From contig MU008152.1 of the NCBI GenBank assembly GCA_010909165.1, forward strand, positions 310,001 to 374,000: a stretch of 64,000 nt of DNA, written 5' to 3'. Below the pieces are notes generated by a model. It worked only from the letters and a program-made list of their open reading frames with translations, was not told the origin of the DNA and searched no databases. The translations under genes were made by a program, and so were the position numbers. The first letter of the stretch is position 1. Each line of letters opens with the position of its first letter. Shown here piece by piece: positions 46,334 to 57,695 of the stretch. This DNA comes from Anthoceros angustus (lineage: Eukaryota > Streptophyta > Anthocerotopsida > Anthocerotales > Anthocerotaceae).

Positions 46334-47600
46334 CGGGGTTCTTTCAAGTCGGTTCTGGCGGACACCCTTTGAGTCCGGCATGGATATAAGCCTCTTATTA
46401 CTCATCTTGGATTTTGGCTGCCCGCCTATGCTAATATTCCTCTCGACGACAAGCTTTGCCTTTCATAGTGGTATTTGTTGGCTATGGCGAGGACCGTAAG
46501 GCTTATAAAGCGGTTGACTTGGATACCCATGCTATGTATATGCTCTTGTCACCTTTGATGAGGCTCGGTTAGCATCCGTTAGTCCATGGATTACCTTGGC
46601 TCCTTGACGACAACACTTCTTACCAGGTGACCTTATGCCCGAGTTTTGACTCGACCCTGCTTTTCCGACTTTCGGTCACGCCACTTTGCTCCATCCGGCC
46701 TCTTCACCTCAAGCGGCACCTATACCTATTATTCTGCTCGAGGGGAAGATGAGCAGGCCATTGTTGATCCTTATGAAATAGAGAAGACTTTGGTGCTCTT
46801 AATCCACAAGACCGAGTTCTGCTCCACCTTCTCCGTAACACTTGATCCACAGAGGTATCCTTCGTCATCATCAGCAAGAGACACCTGGAATGAGATCCCT
46901 TTGATTTAGAGTTCAATCAAGTGGCTACACCACCTGCTGCGGGTCATTTCAACGCCTGTTGCCTTGAGAGGAGATCCTCTCACTCTTCAAGAGGCATATT
47001 CGCGACTGATGCTAAGTGGAAGTTGCTATTGATGATGAATATAATTCTCTTATCAAAACAATACTTGGACTCTAGTAAACTTGCCTAAAGGCGAACTCAT
47101 CAAATGCAAGTGGGTTCTCAAAACTAAATTCCGGAGGTTGAACCTCGTATTCGCTATAAAGAGACTAGTGGCTAAGGGTTATAGTCAGAAAGAGGGAGTG
47201 GACTATCAGGGCGATAAGGTTTATTCACCTGTAGTCAAGGCTTGTGAGAATGCTCCACGGCTTTATGTGCCGAGCTTAACTGGAAATTTATCGACTTGAT
47301 GTTTGTCTTGCTTTCCTTTATGGTCATGCAAGAAGAGATCTATATGGATCAACGAAGACTATGAAGATGAGCAATACCCAAACAAGGTGTGTAAACTTAT
47401 TCGTTCTATTACGGACTAAAGCAAAGCCACGTTTATGGTATGAGAGAATGGACTCTTACCTCAAGAAGATAGGTTTATCCAAAGTGAAGCGACACCAATA
47501 TCTATGTACTCCATGGACTGACTCCCTTGTCTTTGGTTGCACTATATGTTGATGACTTGACAATATTGAACTAGTTAACAAGATTAAAGCTGACCTTAGT
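46334..47600 (+). pseudogene. pol: Copia B linker and reverse transcriptase (decayed)
   Basis: RT start blocks are readable at 47,081-47,240: LPKGELIKCKWVLKTKF, then VAKGYSQKEGVDYQGDKVYS, the Copia KWVFK..YKARLVAKGY.Q..G.DY...F.PV pattern. Later blocks include KPRLWYERMDSYLKKIGLSK and LYVDDLTI-like sequence near 47,545. Several frameshifts and deletions are present. Confidence 0.7.
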
Positions 47601-48300
47601 AAAGAATTCGAGATGAAGGATCTCGGCAAAGTTAAATATATTCTTGGTATGCATGTACATAGAGATACCACTGGTGCTATCTATCTCCATCAAGGAAGAT
47701 ATGTAGCTGGTATGTTAAAACGCTTCAATTTGGAGAATGCACGTGCGGCAGCCACACCTGGCGCCGTAGGTGTTAAGCTTTCATCTGCTACCTGTCCACA
47801 ATCAGAACAGGAAAAGAAAGAGATGGAAAATATTCCTTATCGTATGGGAGTTGGTACTCTCATGTTCTTGAGTAATCAGACCAGACCTGATATCTCAAAT
47901 ACTGTAAATGCTATTGCTCAGTTCTCAGAGAATCCAGGAAAGGATCACTGGGTTGCTCTCAAGCGCATCATGCGGTACCTCAAGGGTACTCCAAATTATG
48001 GCCTCGCTTCAAGCCTAGCGGAAAGAAGCATCACTCTTGACATGCTTTGTCGATGCAGATTGGGCTTGACACCGACAAAAAGTATCTCGATATTGCTTTC
48101 TTGCCGGCTCCATTGTTAATTGGTCTTGTAGAAAACAAGCTGCAATATCACTTTCATCAATGTAATCGAGTACAAAGCACTCAGAAGCCACGAAGAGGTG
48201 AATGGGAAAGAAAGCTATGTGAAGATTTGGATATGAAGCGGGAAGGGCCAGGTGCTTAATTGTGACAATATGTCGCCCATTGCTCTTGTCGCTAATCCGT
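47601..48300 (+). pseudogene. pol: Copia B RT C-terminus and RNase H
   Basis: A 168-codon frame reads MKDLGKVKYILGMHVHRDTT, IYLHQGRYVAGMLKRFNLEN, IPYRMGVGTLMFLSNQTRPD, ALKRIMRYLKGTPNYGLASS. RNase H remnants follow in other frames (CRKQAAISLSS near 48,125) with IALVANPFSCAKHIEIQHHY about 48,285. This is the usual Copia 3' end. Confidence 0.85.
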
Positions 48301-48691
48301 TTTCATGCGCAAAGCATATTGAGATTCAACACCATTATATTCGTGGCCGAGAGGAGGAATTGTTAAGGTAGTATGTACCCACGATGACAACACAGGATAT
48401 ATTTGACAAAATCCTTGCGAAGTTCAAACACTGCCCACAGAGAAGGGCTTGGATTGGTTGATTGTAGCGACTTTTGAAGTGGACCACACATTTGGTGAGG
48501 CGTATCTTATCTCAGAACGTTCAGTTACTTGAAGTTGACAGCTATTGTAGACCGCTTGCTTCAATCTTACTTGCGACCGGTGACGATCGGTGAGTTGAGT
48601 TTAGTTGAAGACCGTAGTACTTATACAATACTCCAGCGGCAAATGATTATTAGTTCTTTGATTTAGATAACCCAACTAGTCTGAGAGGGAG

Positions 48692-48876
48692 AGTTAGAAG
48701 TACAGACCGCGTTGGTTATGGTTAGCTTAGCTAAACCCAGCGTGGTCATACCCTTTGGTATCTAGTACCGAAGAGGTACAACTCTTCAGACACAGGCTAT
48801 AAAAGCCCACCTCTTGTAATCAATTGTATCAATTAGTAAAGCACTATCTTTGATCAAACGCATAGCACCTCAAACT
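48692..48876 (+). repeat. Copia B 3' LTR (185 bp)
   Basis: Begins AGTTAGAAGTAC right after the purine tract GAGAGGGAG, has TATAAAA at 48,798-48,804, and ends CACCTCAAACT before the GGCAA duplication (48,877-48,881). Confidence 0.88.
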
Positions 48877-48881
48877 GGCAA

Positions 48882-51800
48882 GGGCGCCCGAGGTGGGGGG
48901 CCGACCAAGGCCAAACGGTCCGGGAGGAGGACGATCGAGGGAATTCTCTATACGTCTCGAACGGACCCCTCACCACCTAGGGAAGTATGGGAGGAAATCC
49001 CCTCCTCCCGGTGCCCCACCGAGTGCCCAAGGCGAGAGGCGGCCCCGCTCCAATAGCCCACCACCACCACAACCACGCGGAGCCTCACGGACCGTGAGGG
49101 AACCAAGAGACGCAAGAGGCCTACCAACGCAGACCTCGACGGTGCCAAGATTTACCCTTGCCCACGGAGTGGCAAGAAGCTGAGGAAGCGGTAAGGAGGG
49201 CGAAAGGACGCCGTGGAGCAGGAGGTCACCGCGCAGACTCGGAGCGGCCCCCTCCGGCTGTGAAGAGGCAAAAGGGCTTGCTCCCGGAACCCCTCACCTC
49301 CTCCGAGCCCCAGGAGAAAAAGGGCGGAGAAGGAACTCGCGGCCAAAAGGGCCAAGGAGGGTGAAGCTCCGAGTCAAGACTCAGACCTAAGGGTCCCGAT
49401 TAGGTCGAGAACCCACCGGACTTACTCGGACTGCGGTATGGAGGTCCTGATGAAATGCCGCCCCACTACGGACTTTGTGGGAGCCTCACCGATGCGGCCG
49501 TGGAAGAAACACGGTTGCTACCGCCATGGAGTATGCTTTGGGGTCTCAAGGGATGGCCGAGAAGACCTGGAGGTAGAAGCCACCGGGCGTATGGTACTCC
49601 TCCGGGAGGCGGTTGGAGGGGCCGGGAGGCGGAGGAAGCTCTCGGCGGTGAGGAAGGAGGGAGGAAGTCCATCGCAGGACGGACTAAATTCCTTCAGTGG
49701 AGGGTGAGCGAGCTAAGGAGGCCAGTGAGGACCTCTGCGGAGAGGGAGAGGGTGGCCGGAGGAGGCGGAGGCGAGGCGGGCTCGGGACTGGCGGAGGCGG
49801 AGGCGGAGGCTGGAGGCTCGGTGAAGGTGGCCGGGAGGCGGAAGCCACAGGGCCGGCCGATCACTATCGGCGTGATCGGGCCGGTGGAGGGAGGCTACTG
49901 CAGCCACGCCAATCAAGGCCGAGGCAAGAAGAGAGCAAGCACGGACGAGCCGTGCGAAACACTGGAGGCCAAGACCCGGAAATCGGGGACCTCGGCAGTG
50001 CAGGAGGTAGAAGGGAGGCGGAGGCTGGAGGGCAAGGACACCTTGGAGTTACAACTCAAGGCAGCGTCGGGCGACAAGGGTTCTCAACGAGAGAGTCCAA
50101 GACTTGACGGGAGATAGGCGCCTCGGCTCTGCACGAAGATGGGCGGGAGGCGGAGCAGCGGACCGGAGGAGGGTGAAGCTCGCGACAAGGAGATGGAGGA
50201 TCTCGGACTCGGCTCCGTGAGGTGGAGCGGCGGGGAGATGGAAGACCGCAAGGAGACCTTGGGCTGACTTCAAACTACCATTGAGAGGAATGGTAGTGCG
50301 GGGCGTGGTCGCGAACGCGAACGAAATAAGCGGCTCCGGCTACATTGGCGGGCGGCGATGGAGCGAGGCGGGGCGTCGCCGAAATGGAGAAGGGCACAGG
50401 CCGCGATCTGTGAGTTGCCCGGCCAAATGGAGAGGAGATGGCGGAGTTAACGGCCGGAATGGACAAAAAACCGGAAGCGCATAAGAAGCCGCTGGTCCGA
50501 TTGAGGAAGGCGGAAGGAGCAGCTGCGTTATGGTGGTTGGCGGAGGCAGGCGGCAGGAGTTGGGCGGTGGAGCAACGGCGGTTGCGGGGAGGTGGCCGGC
50601 GGCCCTTGCCTCGCGTGGCGGCCGGCTCCGGCTATCAAACTGGCGGGGAGGTGGTCCAACAAGCGGGCCGCTCGGCTCCGGAGCACCTATGGCGAAGGGA
50701 GTATCGGGTGCTCCGGGCACACGTGGAAGAGGCAATTCAACAAGTGGATTCGGACTTTGCCTATTACCACGCGAGCTCCACGAAAGCCTCTCCCAGCCCC
50801 ATAAACGGACCTGGAAGGCTCAGAGGGGGAAGAAGGGCATGGGGACAGCACGGGGACTCTAGTGGCCCTGTTTGGAGGCAGCGTGAGGAGAAGAGCCTCA
50901 AGAGGAGGCGAGGCCTTAGCGGACCCGGGGTAAGTTCACATAACTGCTCGGGAGAAGGGAGGTGGCGGCCACGAAAGGCGAAGGAGGAGCCAACCCGACC
51001 CAAGACAAGGGTCGGGGGTAGGGATGAGGACCTAGCGATCTGAGGTCCACAGATAAAGTCGGAGCTTGGGGGCCGGACCCGGTAATATCGGACCGAGGTC
51101 CGAACCCGACGAGGCGGACCAGCCGGCCGGACTCGAGAAATAAGCGGACTCACAGGTTCGGACTCGGGAGTCGAGGCCGGACCTCGAGGTCCGGACTCGG
51201 CGATGGAGGAGCCCCTTGACTTACGCTGGGGAAGCGAATGGCCGGTGGCCCCAGGAGGACCCAGGAGGAGGAGGATGGCGTTGTGGTAGCGGTCGTCGGA
51301 CCGCCGTGTAACTGACGATTCGGGAGAGGGGTAGCGCACAGAGGCGGAAGAGGCCCGGGCGCAAGCGGAGCGGGCTCGGGACCTGGTGGAGGCGGCCCGA
51401 CTAGACCAGAGCCAAGCTGGGGAGAAGCCTGTGAAGGTGGCTGTGAGGTGGAAGCCATAGTACGACCGCGATCACTATCGGCGTGATCGGAACCGGTGGA
51501 GGGAGGCGGGGTAGCCACCAATCAAGGCCGAGCAGCGGCAAGAGAGCAAGCACGGACGAGCTGCGTGGTAAACATGAGGCCAAGACCCGGAAATCGGGGA
51601 CCTGGCGCACGCAGGAGGTAGAAGGAGGCAGGAGCCGGAGGACAAGAAGGACACCTTGGAGTTACAACCCAAGACGCTGGAGCAAAGCAAGGGTTCTCAA
51701 CGAGAGAGTCCAAGACTTCGAGCGAGATAGAGCGCCCAGCCTCTCAAGATGGAGCAGGAGGCGGAGCAAGCGCGACCACCAGCCTGTGAAGTTCGCGACA

Positions 51801-53461
51801 AGGAGATGGAGGATCTCCTGACTCGCCCGTGAGGTGGAGCAAGAAGGCGGAGATGGAAGACCGCAAGGAGACCTTGAGTCAGCTTCAAACTACCATTGAG
51901 AGGAATGGTAGTCTCAGACGTGGTCGCGAACGCGAACGGGAAATAGAGCGGCCCAGCTATGGACGGAGGCGACGGCGATGGAACAGGAGCAGGACGCCGA
52001 GATGGAGAAGGCTCGGAGCCCGCACCGGGCAGAGTTCACCCGAGAGGAGATGGCCTGTAATGGACAGAGCGAGAGCACTGGAAGCGCATAAGAAGCCGCT
52101 GGTCCAGCTTGAGGAAGGCGGAAGGAACGCTGCTATGGCCGGTAAGTAGCGGAGCAAGGACGGAGTTGGAGCAGTGTGGAGCAACAGGCCATGGAGGTGA
52201 CCGAGGCACTGCACCGCGTGAAGCAGCCCCGACTCCAGCTATCAAACTGGCAGGGAGGTGGTCCAACAAGCGGGCAAAGACGCCGCCTCCCGAGCACCTA
52301 TGGCGAAGGGAGTATCGGTGCCCGCACACGTGGAAGAGGCAACCAACAAGTGGATTCGGACTTTGCCTATTACCACGCGAGCTCTGAGGCCTCTCGGCGC
52401 CAGCGCAAATAGGCGGACCTGGAAGGCCTGTGAGGGGAAGAAGGGCATGGGAGACGGGACTCTAGTGGCCTGTTTGGAGACGACGGCAATGGGGAGAAGA
52501 GCCTCAAGAGGAGCGAGACGAACGGACCCTGTGGTAAGTTCACCGCAACCCGCCGGAGAAGGGAGGTGACGGCCCAAAGGCGGAAGGAGGAGCCAACCCG
52601 ACCCAAGACAAGGGTCGGGGGTAGGGATGAGGACCTAGCAAGACGAGGTCCACAGATAAGGGGTCCGCCTCACGGATCATCCGATTAGTGCGCCCATGGC
52701 TATAGACGGAGATTGGACCACCAATCCCAAGGCGGAACCAGGACCTTCCAGCCGTAGAAGGAGATAGGGGAGGAAATAGGATGGTAGGCGGCGATTAGGG
52801 TATCTTGGTGGCCATCATCGAGAATAGAGTGTAATAAAGGCGCCGACTTGGGCGTAGTATAAGAGGGCTGCCTGAATAAATCATCTTTCTCTTGGTGTTG
52901 ATGCGCGTTCTTGCGAGACCTTGTGTGTCTTCTTGCTAACGTGAGTCACGAGTCAGCGGCACGGCTCGGAGAGATTGATCGAGGTTACGGTGGCGGACCT
53001 AACGTGTTGTGGTGTGTGAGGGTGACTGGGATCCGTGCTCGCCCAGGCCGCGCCGACCGAACGGACCGAACGTGAGCCGGAGGGACTCGGAGGGCGGCAG
53101 AGCCGGACGAGAGGCCCGGCAGAACGAGGAGGTCCATGTAACCAGCGTCTTTCCTTAAGACTGATAAGTGTAGTGTGAGTGGAGAGAGGAACGGACTAGA
53201 GGTGTGAGTGACGAACGTGAACGATACGGACGCGAACGGGTCCTTAAACGTTTGGCCATACCGGGTCTGTGCGGTGAACGTTGCGAGTAGTTAGACGCGA
53301 ACTAATGAATGTGTGCGTTGGGACTGAACGGACGCAAAGTAAGACGAGAATCGCCTGAAACACTGCAAACGGAGCCTGACATTCCCTTGGGAACGGACTC
53401 CTTCCTACAACGACACGGGATTGTGCGCGCCCGTCTGGCCGTCAGCGAAAGTCGTGCCACA
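48882..53461 (+). repeat. Gypsy 3' LTR (LTR2), right part, with internal duplication
   Basis: Collinear with LTR1 from 17,425 onward (GGGCGCC(C)GAGGTGGG) to GTGCCACA. It is about 1.3 kb longer because a segment of about 1.6 kb is duplicated in tandem (about 49,740-51,325 and 51,326-52,660; ACTATCGGCGTGATCGG at 49,863 and 51,474). The copies meet at a GAGAGGGGTAGCGCA-type junction. LTR1 has this segment once. Confidence 0.8.
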
Positions 53462-54640
53462 CAAAGTCTATTGGGCAGAGGCTCTCCTCACAGCCACATA
53501 TCTCATGAATCAACTGCCTACCTCCGAAGTCCAAGGTATGACACCTCATGAAGCCTTTACTGGCAACAAGCCCTCTATTGATCATCTCTGCGTTTTTGGA
53601 TTTCTGGCATATGTCTTTATTCCTAAAGCATTGCAAAAGAAGCTTGATCCAAAAGCAGCCAAATACACCTTCATTGGATATACGGAAGGCATCAAGGGTT
53701 ATAAATTATTTGATCCTTCCACAAAAAAGCTTCTTTATGCTCGCAGTGTCACTTTTTATTAATATCACCTATTTTCTCCTTTAGTGGGAGATATTTTGCC
53801 CCCTCATCATATTTCTCCCGATGAGGAGCCCGAATCTTCTTTTGATGATAGTGACCATATTACTGACTTCTTTATTCCTGCCTTACGTGTTCCCATTATA
53901 AGAATCGCAGGTGTTTTACAACGCATTTTACAACGTAATTTACAACCTCACGTTGTAAAAACGGGCATTTATACGTTTGTAAACTGACAGCTTAACTAGG
54001 TTGTAAAATTGCTGACGTGGCATGCAAGATTACCACGTCATGAAGTTGCTCACGTGGCCACCACGTCAGCTAACCGGACGGGTAAGGTGTCCGGGTAGCC
54101 GGTTTACAATGCCATTTACAACGTTGGGCTCGTTTACAACCTAAATAACAACGCCATTTACAACATGGTTGCCTTGTAATCTAGGTTGTAAAGTAGGTTG
54201 TTAATAGGAGGTTGTAGTCTGACAGCTTAACTAGGTTGAAAAGTGGGTATATTTACAACGTATTTTACAATATACGTCACAACCTCGTTTACAACCTTCA
54301 TACACCCTTACTTTACGACGTCATTTACAACGTCGTTTCCAACGTGGTTTCCAACGTGGTTTGCAACGTAGTTTACAATGTGGTTTACAACGTCGTCCTT
54401 CCGATGGATCTTTTATGTAAGAGGAGGAGGAGGAGTTAGCATACATCCCACGTCCAGACTCACCTCCATTGAATACAGAGGAACCCCAACATTCATTCCT
54501 GATGATCCGGACGAGCCTGAGCATGAACCTAAGTATTTAGTCAAGTCTTCCTTAGCCTTCTCAGGAATCAACGGTTATTGACGACGTGGATGATGAGCAA
54601 TCTACACAAAGGTACAACTTTAGAACCAGACCAACCATTC
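53462..54640 (+). pseudogene. Copia element A, integrase C-terminus and linker (right part)
   Basis: Continues the frame cut at 16,131: VYWAEALLTATYLMNQLPTS, GMTPHEAFTGNKPSIDHLCV, FGFLAYVFIPKALQKKLDPK, KYTFIGYTEGIKGYKLFDPS. These are hallmark Copia integrase C-terminal blocks. After a stop the acidic linker reads EEPESSFDDSDHITDFF. The linker is interrupted by the TTTACAAC-rich insert (about 53,910-54,410) and resumes with PPLNTEEPQHSF and RYNFRTRPTIHGP. The RT, RNase H and 3' LTR are absent, so the element is truncated at about 54.6 kb. Confidence 0.8.
53910..54410. repeat. TTTACAAC/GTTGTAAA motif cluster (probable small insertion)
   Basis: About 20 copies of TTTACAAC(G/C) or its reverse complement occur within ~500 bp, often spaced 10-20 bp apart, and are absent just outside. 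A CTGACAGCTTAACTAGGTTG block occurs twice (53,987 and 54,219). The cluster splits the Copia A linker, so it is an insertion. No convincing inverted ends or target duplication are visible. Confidence 0.65.
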
Positions 54641-54779
54641 ATGGTCCTGTTGGTTGGAAGGAGCCCCCATTGGGATACCGGATGCTACCTTTGTGGAATG
54701 TGTGGGACCCACTTGGGCTGAAAGTCTGTATAGCCCATCCTCTAGTGTGCCTATGCAAATGACATGTGACTTATTGGAG

Positions 54780-55110
54780 ACGATTGCTTGTCACAAGGCC
54801 TGTGGGCTTCAAATAGGAGTGCAGCTTATAGAAAGGGATACAACTACACTCACAAATTGTCGAAAGAGGATTGCTGGATGCATTACTTAGCATGTGGTGG
54901 GCAACTTCCTGGTGGACATGAGATTGTATGCAAAAATGTGGTGAATTGGAGGGAGGATGCACGCCAGGTTTTTGACAGCTTGGCCACAGAGGATGTGGTA
55001 CCGTCATGAATGCCCTGCAGATTGCTGGGTCTATGATGCATAGCAAGGTCTGTGACATTCATGAGGCGCTTGTTGTGATGTGGACAAATGGAGCAGGAGG
55101 GCCCGAGTTT
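54780..55110 (+). pseudogene. Unassigned coding relic
   Basis: One frame reads AAYRKGYNYTHKLSKEDCWM, HYLACGGQLPGGHEIVCKNV and VNWREDARQVFDSLATEDVV. A one-base shift at about 54,999 continues it as TVMNALQIAGSMMHSKVCDI, HEALVVMWTNGAGGPEFG and a stop. Sensible composition across a single shift suggests a real former exon. No domain recognised. It could belong to a host pseudogene or a transposon. Confidence 0.35.
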
Positions 55111-55689
55111 GGCTGACAATGTTACTTACCTTGGCCTGCCTTCTAAAAGCCCTTGTGCAAGCTTGTAGCAAGATGAGAGCGGATTTGCAATTAAGTTCTA
55201 GCTTGTTGTAAAATCTGTGGCTGTATGAGCCTATTGCAGAGATGCTAACTTGCATCCTAGTGGCTGTGTGGCTTGGCTTGCAATTGTTGTTTGTGCTCTA
55301 GACTAGTACTATATAGTCTGTGCATGTATCTAGCGGACACCCAAGGTGCTACGAAGGATCATCCTATGGCTTGAATATGCATACTTATTTTGGCAAGACA
55401 GACCAGATCAGTAATATAGCGTGCAGCAACACAAGTGCAAGGACAAAATTAAGCTTTAAGCTAGGGCACCCATGGCTTGGACGCGTTGAGGCCTGTCCTC
55501 AGGTTTCGACCACATAGTTTGGTCGGACATTTATGACAATTATCCAGAGTGTGCTGCCATTCAGCCCCCTGGTTGCATAAATTTGGATGTCTCAATGTGC
55601 CTTCATTCTGCCACCACCCACATTCCATAATCTGCTAGAAGCCACACTCGCAAGTGAGCCAAAGCCGTCTGCGCTTCCGGTCTATCTTA

Positions 55690-55910
55690 CATTACAAGGG
55701 TCATCTTATCTTATCTTACTACTGTAATTATTGTGATATTAAAATATATAAAAATACATATTTCTTTATATACAAAATTTTAATAAATAGATAATAACAT
55801 ATCATGTAATTATATTTTTCATTACCACAAGATGTAATTGTAAAATACCATTTTATCTTATAGTAGTAATTACCACCATAATTACTATGGTGCTAGGGTC
55901 TTACCCGTAA
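55690..55910. other. AT-rich stretch, no gene
   Basis: Very AT-rich with loosely complementary flanks (ATTACAAGGGT versus ACCCGTAAT). A degenerate MITE is possible, but no target duplication was found. Confidence 0.3.
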
Positions 55911-55971
55911 TACTCACAAGCTGACTATCGGACAAAGATTCTCTCGCCTCCCCACCATGGATCCGGTAAAG

Positions 55972-56161
55972 GTGCTTTGAAATTTCATTTCAACATGAAA
56001 ACTTATTAGCGCACAAAAGTGCTTTGAAATTCCATTTCAACATGAAAAATTATTAGCACATAAAAGGTGCTTTGAAATTCCATTTCAACATGAAAACTTA
56101 TTAGCGCACAAAAGGTGCTTTGAAATTCCATTTCAACATGAAAACTTATTAGCGCACAAAA
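55972..56161. repeat. 47-48-bp tandem array, 4 copies
   Basis: Units start (GTGCTTTGAAAT) at 55,972, 56,019, 56,067 and 56,115. Each contains the near-palindrome TTGAAATTCCATTTCAA and the pair GTGC...GCAC at its ends, so every unit can fold as nested hairpins. Confidence 0.9.
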
Positions 56162-57695
56162 GTTCTTATGCATGGGAGATAACCTTGAATTTTACAATAT
56201 TTTGTCAAATTCATTACCCAAAGTGAAAGCACTTTCACTATCTCCTAAGAATTTTTGAACCCAAGAAAACCTTTAAGACGTTCCCTTTCTTTTCCGTGCA
56301 AGAACTTCCTTTTAGGCATCATGGGGTTACACTGGATCAGTGCTTCAATGAGGGAGAAAGATAGTAAGTTTTATTAAAATTCATAAAGTAATATATGAAT
56401 AATGTTAATACAAGTATTATTATAAGTAGATAAGCCTAAAGATGTAAAGTGATTAAAGCTTTACTGATATAATCGTGATCGTTGGGGCCTTATGACACTC
56501 TAAAGGTCAAGGCTATGTGTCGGAGTGTCTCCTGCAGTTCAACGGGCATGTTGCACTACTTCCTTTCCTGTCCCCGTCGAGGATTCCCTTCCCTGCGACC
56601 CTGTGCTATTCGCGGCACGATGTGGAATCTGGTCCGAAGGGTTCCATGAATGCTGTGGAGGTTAAAATGGCATTCGCGCGCATAATTTGAATGTGGAGTC
56701 CGATCCTCTGCCCGCGCATCGATGCGAAGTCTCAGCTTTAGTATCATCAAACCTCTAAATTGGTGAACGTGAGAGTAGTTTTGGCGTGAGAAGAGAAGCT
56801 CACAGCTAGACTAGTCTTCCACGAGGAGACGGTATTGCAGAATTGCCGTGAAAGGGAAGGAAGGCGTAGCTAATAAATGGTTCCCCCGCAGTTGTTGATT
56901 GTCTGTCAGGATGAGAGGATTTGGGTAGGGGGATAACATTGTTAAACAATAAACAATGGAAGGCAATGGTAAAGCGAGATAGATCGCAGGACGTTTGACC
57001 CACGACCCAGTAAGGCCACAAGCTGTGCTGAGCTGGCCACCTTGAGCTCAAGCACTGCTTCACGGAATCATGTGTCACACAGTGTGCAAACGAAAGGGCG
57101 GGCGTGGTGACTGATGAGGAGTGTGCGCTAAGGCCAAGAAGGCAAGCACAAGCACAAGCACAACTTCCTGCATGTGCCATTGAACTGGAAGCTCAGGTGC
57201 TTGTCGGTGTCGTCGAGGTAGAAATGGTTACAGTATGTATCTGTCTCATGTCGATTGACTGGTTGTGCATCGGTGCATCGAGAGGGACGGTTGTACGTGA
57301 GTCTACTAGCGTAGGGCAGTCATGCTGGGTTCCTGCCTGGTGCGCATTGTGCCCCTGGCCATTGGCACTTGTCATTTGCGCCTTGGGCAATAGGGATTTT
57401 CCCTTGCGCTTCCTTCCATGTTGGTCGTGGATGTTGACACGACCGGAAACAGGTAGCACACCGGTGTGTCGACGGCTTGGAACTAAAACTGCTTCGCAAG
57501 CTTGCTGCCAGCTTTCTCACCCATGCCTGTCTTGTCTTTCTCATGATAGGTGGCGTTTGTAAGTTCGTCCTCGGATCAAGCGATGGCAGAAAAGCGTGGT
57601 GCGGAGGACCCAGTCCCAACTAACAATCAGGCCACCAGGTTAGATCCTCTCACCAGGCATGACGATTTCTGCAATGCCACTTTCACTCTCATGAG
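56162..57695. other. Intergenic upstream of the membrane-protein gene
   Basis: No gene recognised. An ATG frame at 57,584 (MAEKRGAEDPVPTNNQATRL) overlaps the start of the next gene in another frame and ends at 57,777. It could be an upstream ORF or part of a spliced N-terminus, but neither can be shown. Confidence 0.4.

Larger units (their letters stand above)
30389..48876 (+). mobile_element. Ty1/Copia retrotransposon B (contains a nested DNA transposon)
   Basis: Short LTRs (30,389-30,580 and 48,692-48,876) are flanked by a 5-bp GGCAA duplication. Order: LTR, primer-binding site, leader with an internal duplication, gag (33,944), GAG-pre-integrase, integrase (resuming at 45,912), reverse transcriptase, RNase H, purine tract, LTR. 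Integrase before RT is the Copia order. Without the 10.4-kb DNA transposon at 35,496-45,911 it is about 8.1 kb. Many frameshifts make it defective. LTR ends are AG...CT rather than TG...CA. Confidence 0.88.
16132..53461 (+). mobile_element. Ty3/Gypsy LTR retrotransposon with very long LTRs (contains nested inserts)
   Basis: It is bounded by TG...CA and a perfect 5-bp duplication, CAAAG. Order: LTR1, primer-binding site, gag, zinc knuckle, reverse transcriptase, RNase H, integrase, purine tract, LTR2. RT before integrase is the Gypsy order. LTR2 is interrupted by Copia element B at 30,389-48,876. Excluding that insert the element is about 18.8 kb. The internal region (20,723-29,166) is enlarged by tandem duplications in gag and pol. 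All frames are broken by many short indels, so it is not autonomous. Confidence 0.88.

Noticed and set aside
55690-55910. AT-rich block as a MITE
   Set aside because: Terminal complementarity is weak and no target duplication was found. Listed only as an unassigned AT-rich stretch.
55972-56161. Regular 48-bp repeats as a CRISPR array
   Set aside because: Units are contiguous tandem copies without variable spacers, in a eukaryotic genome.
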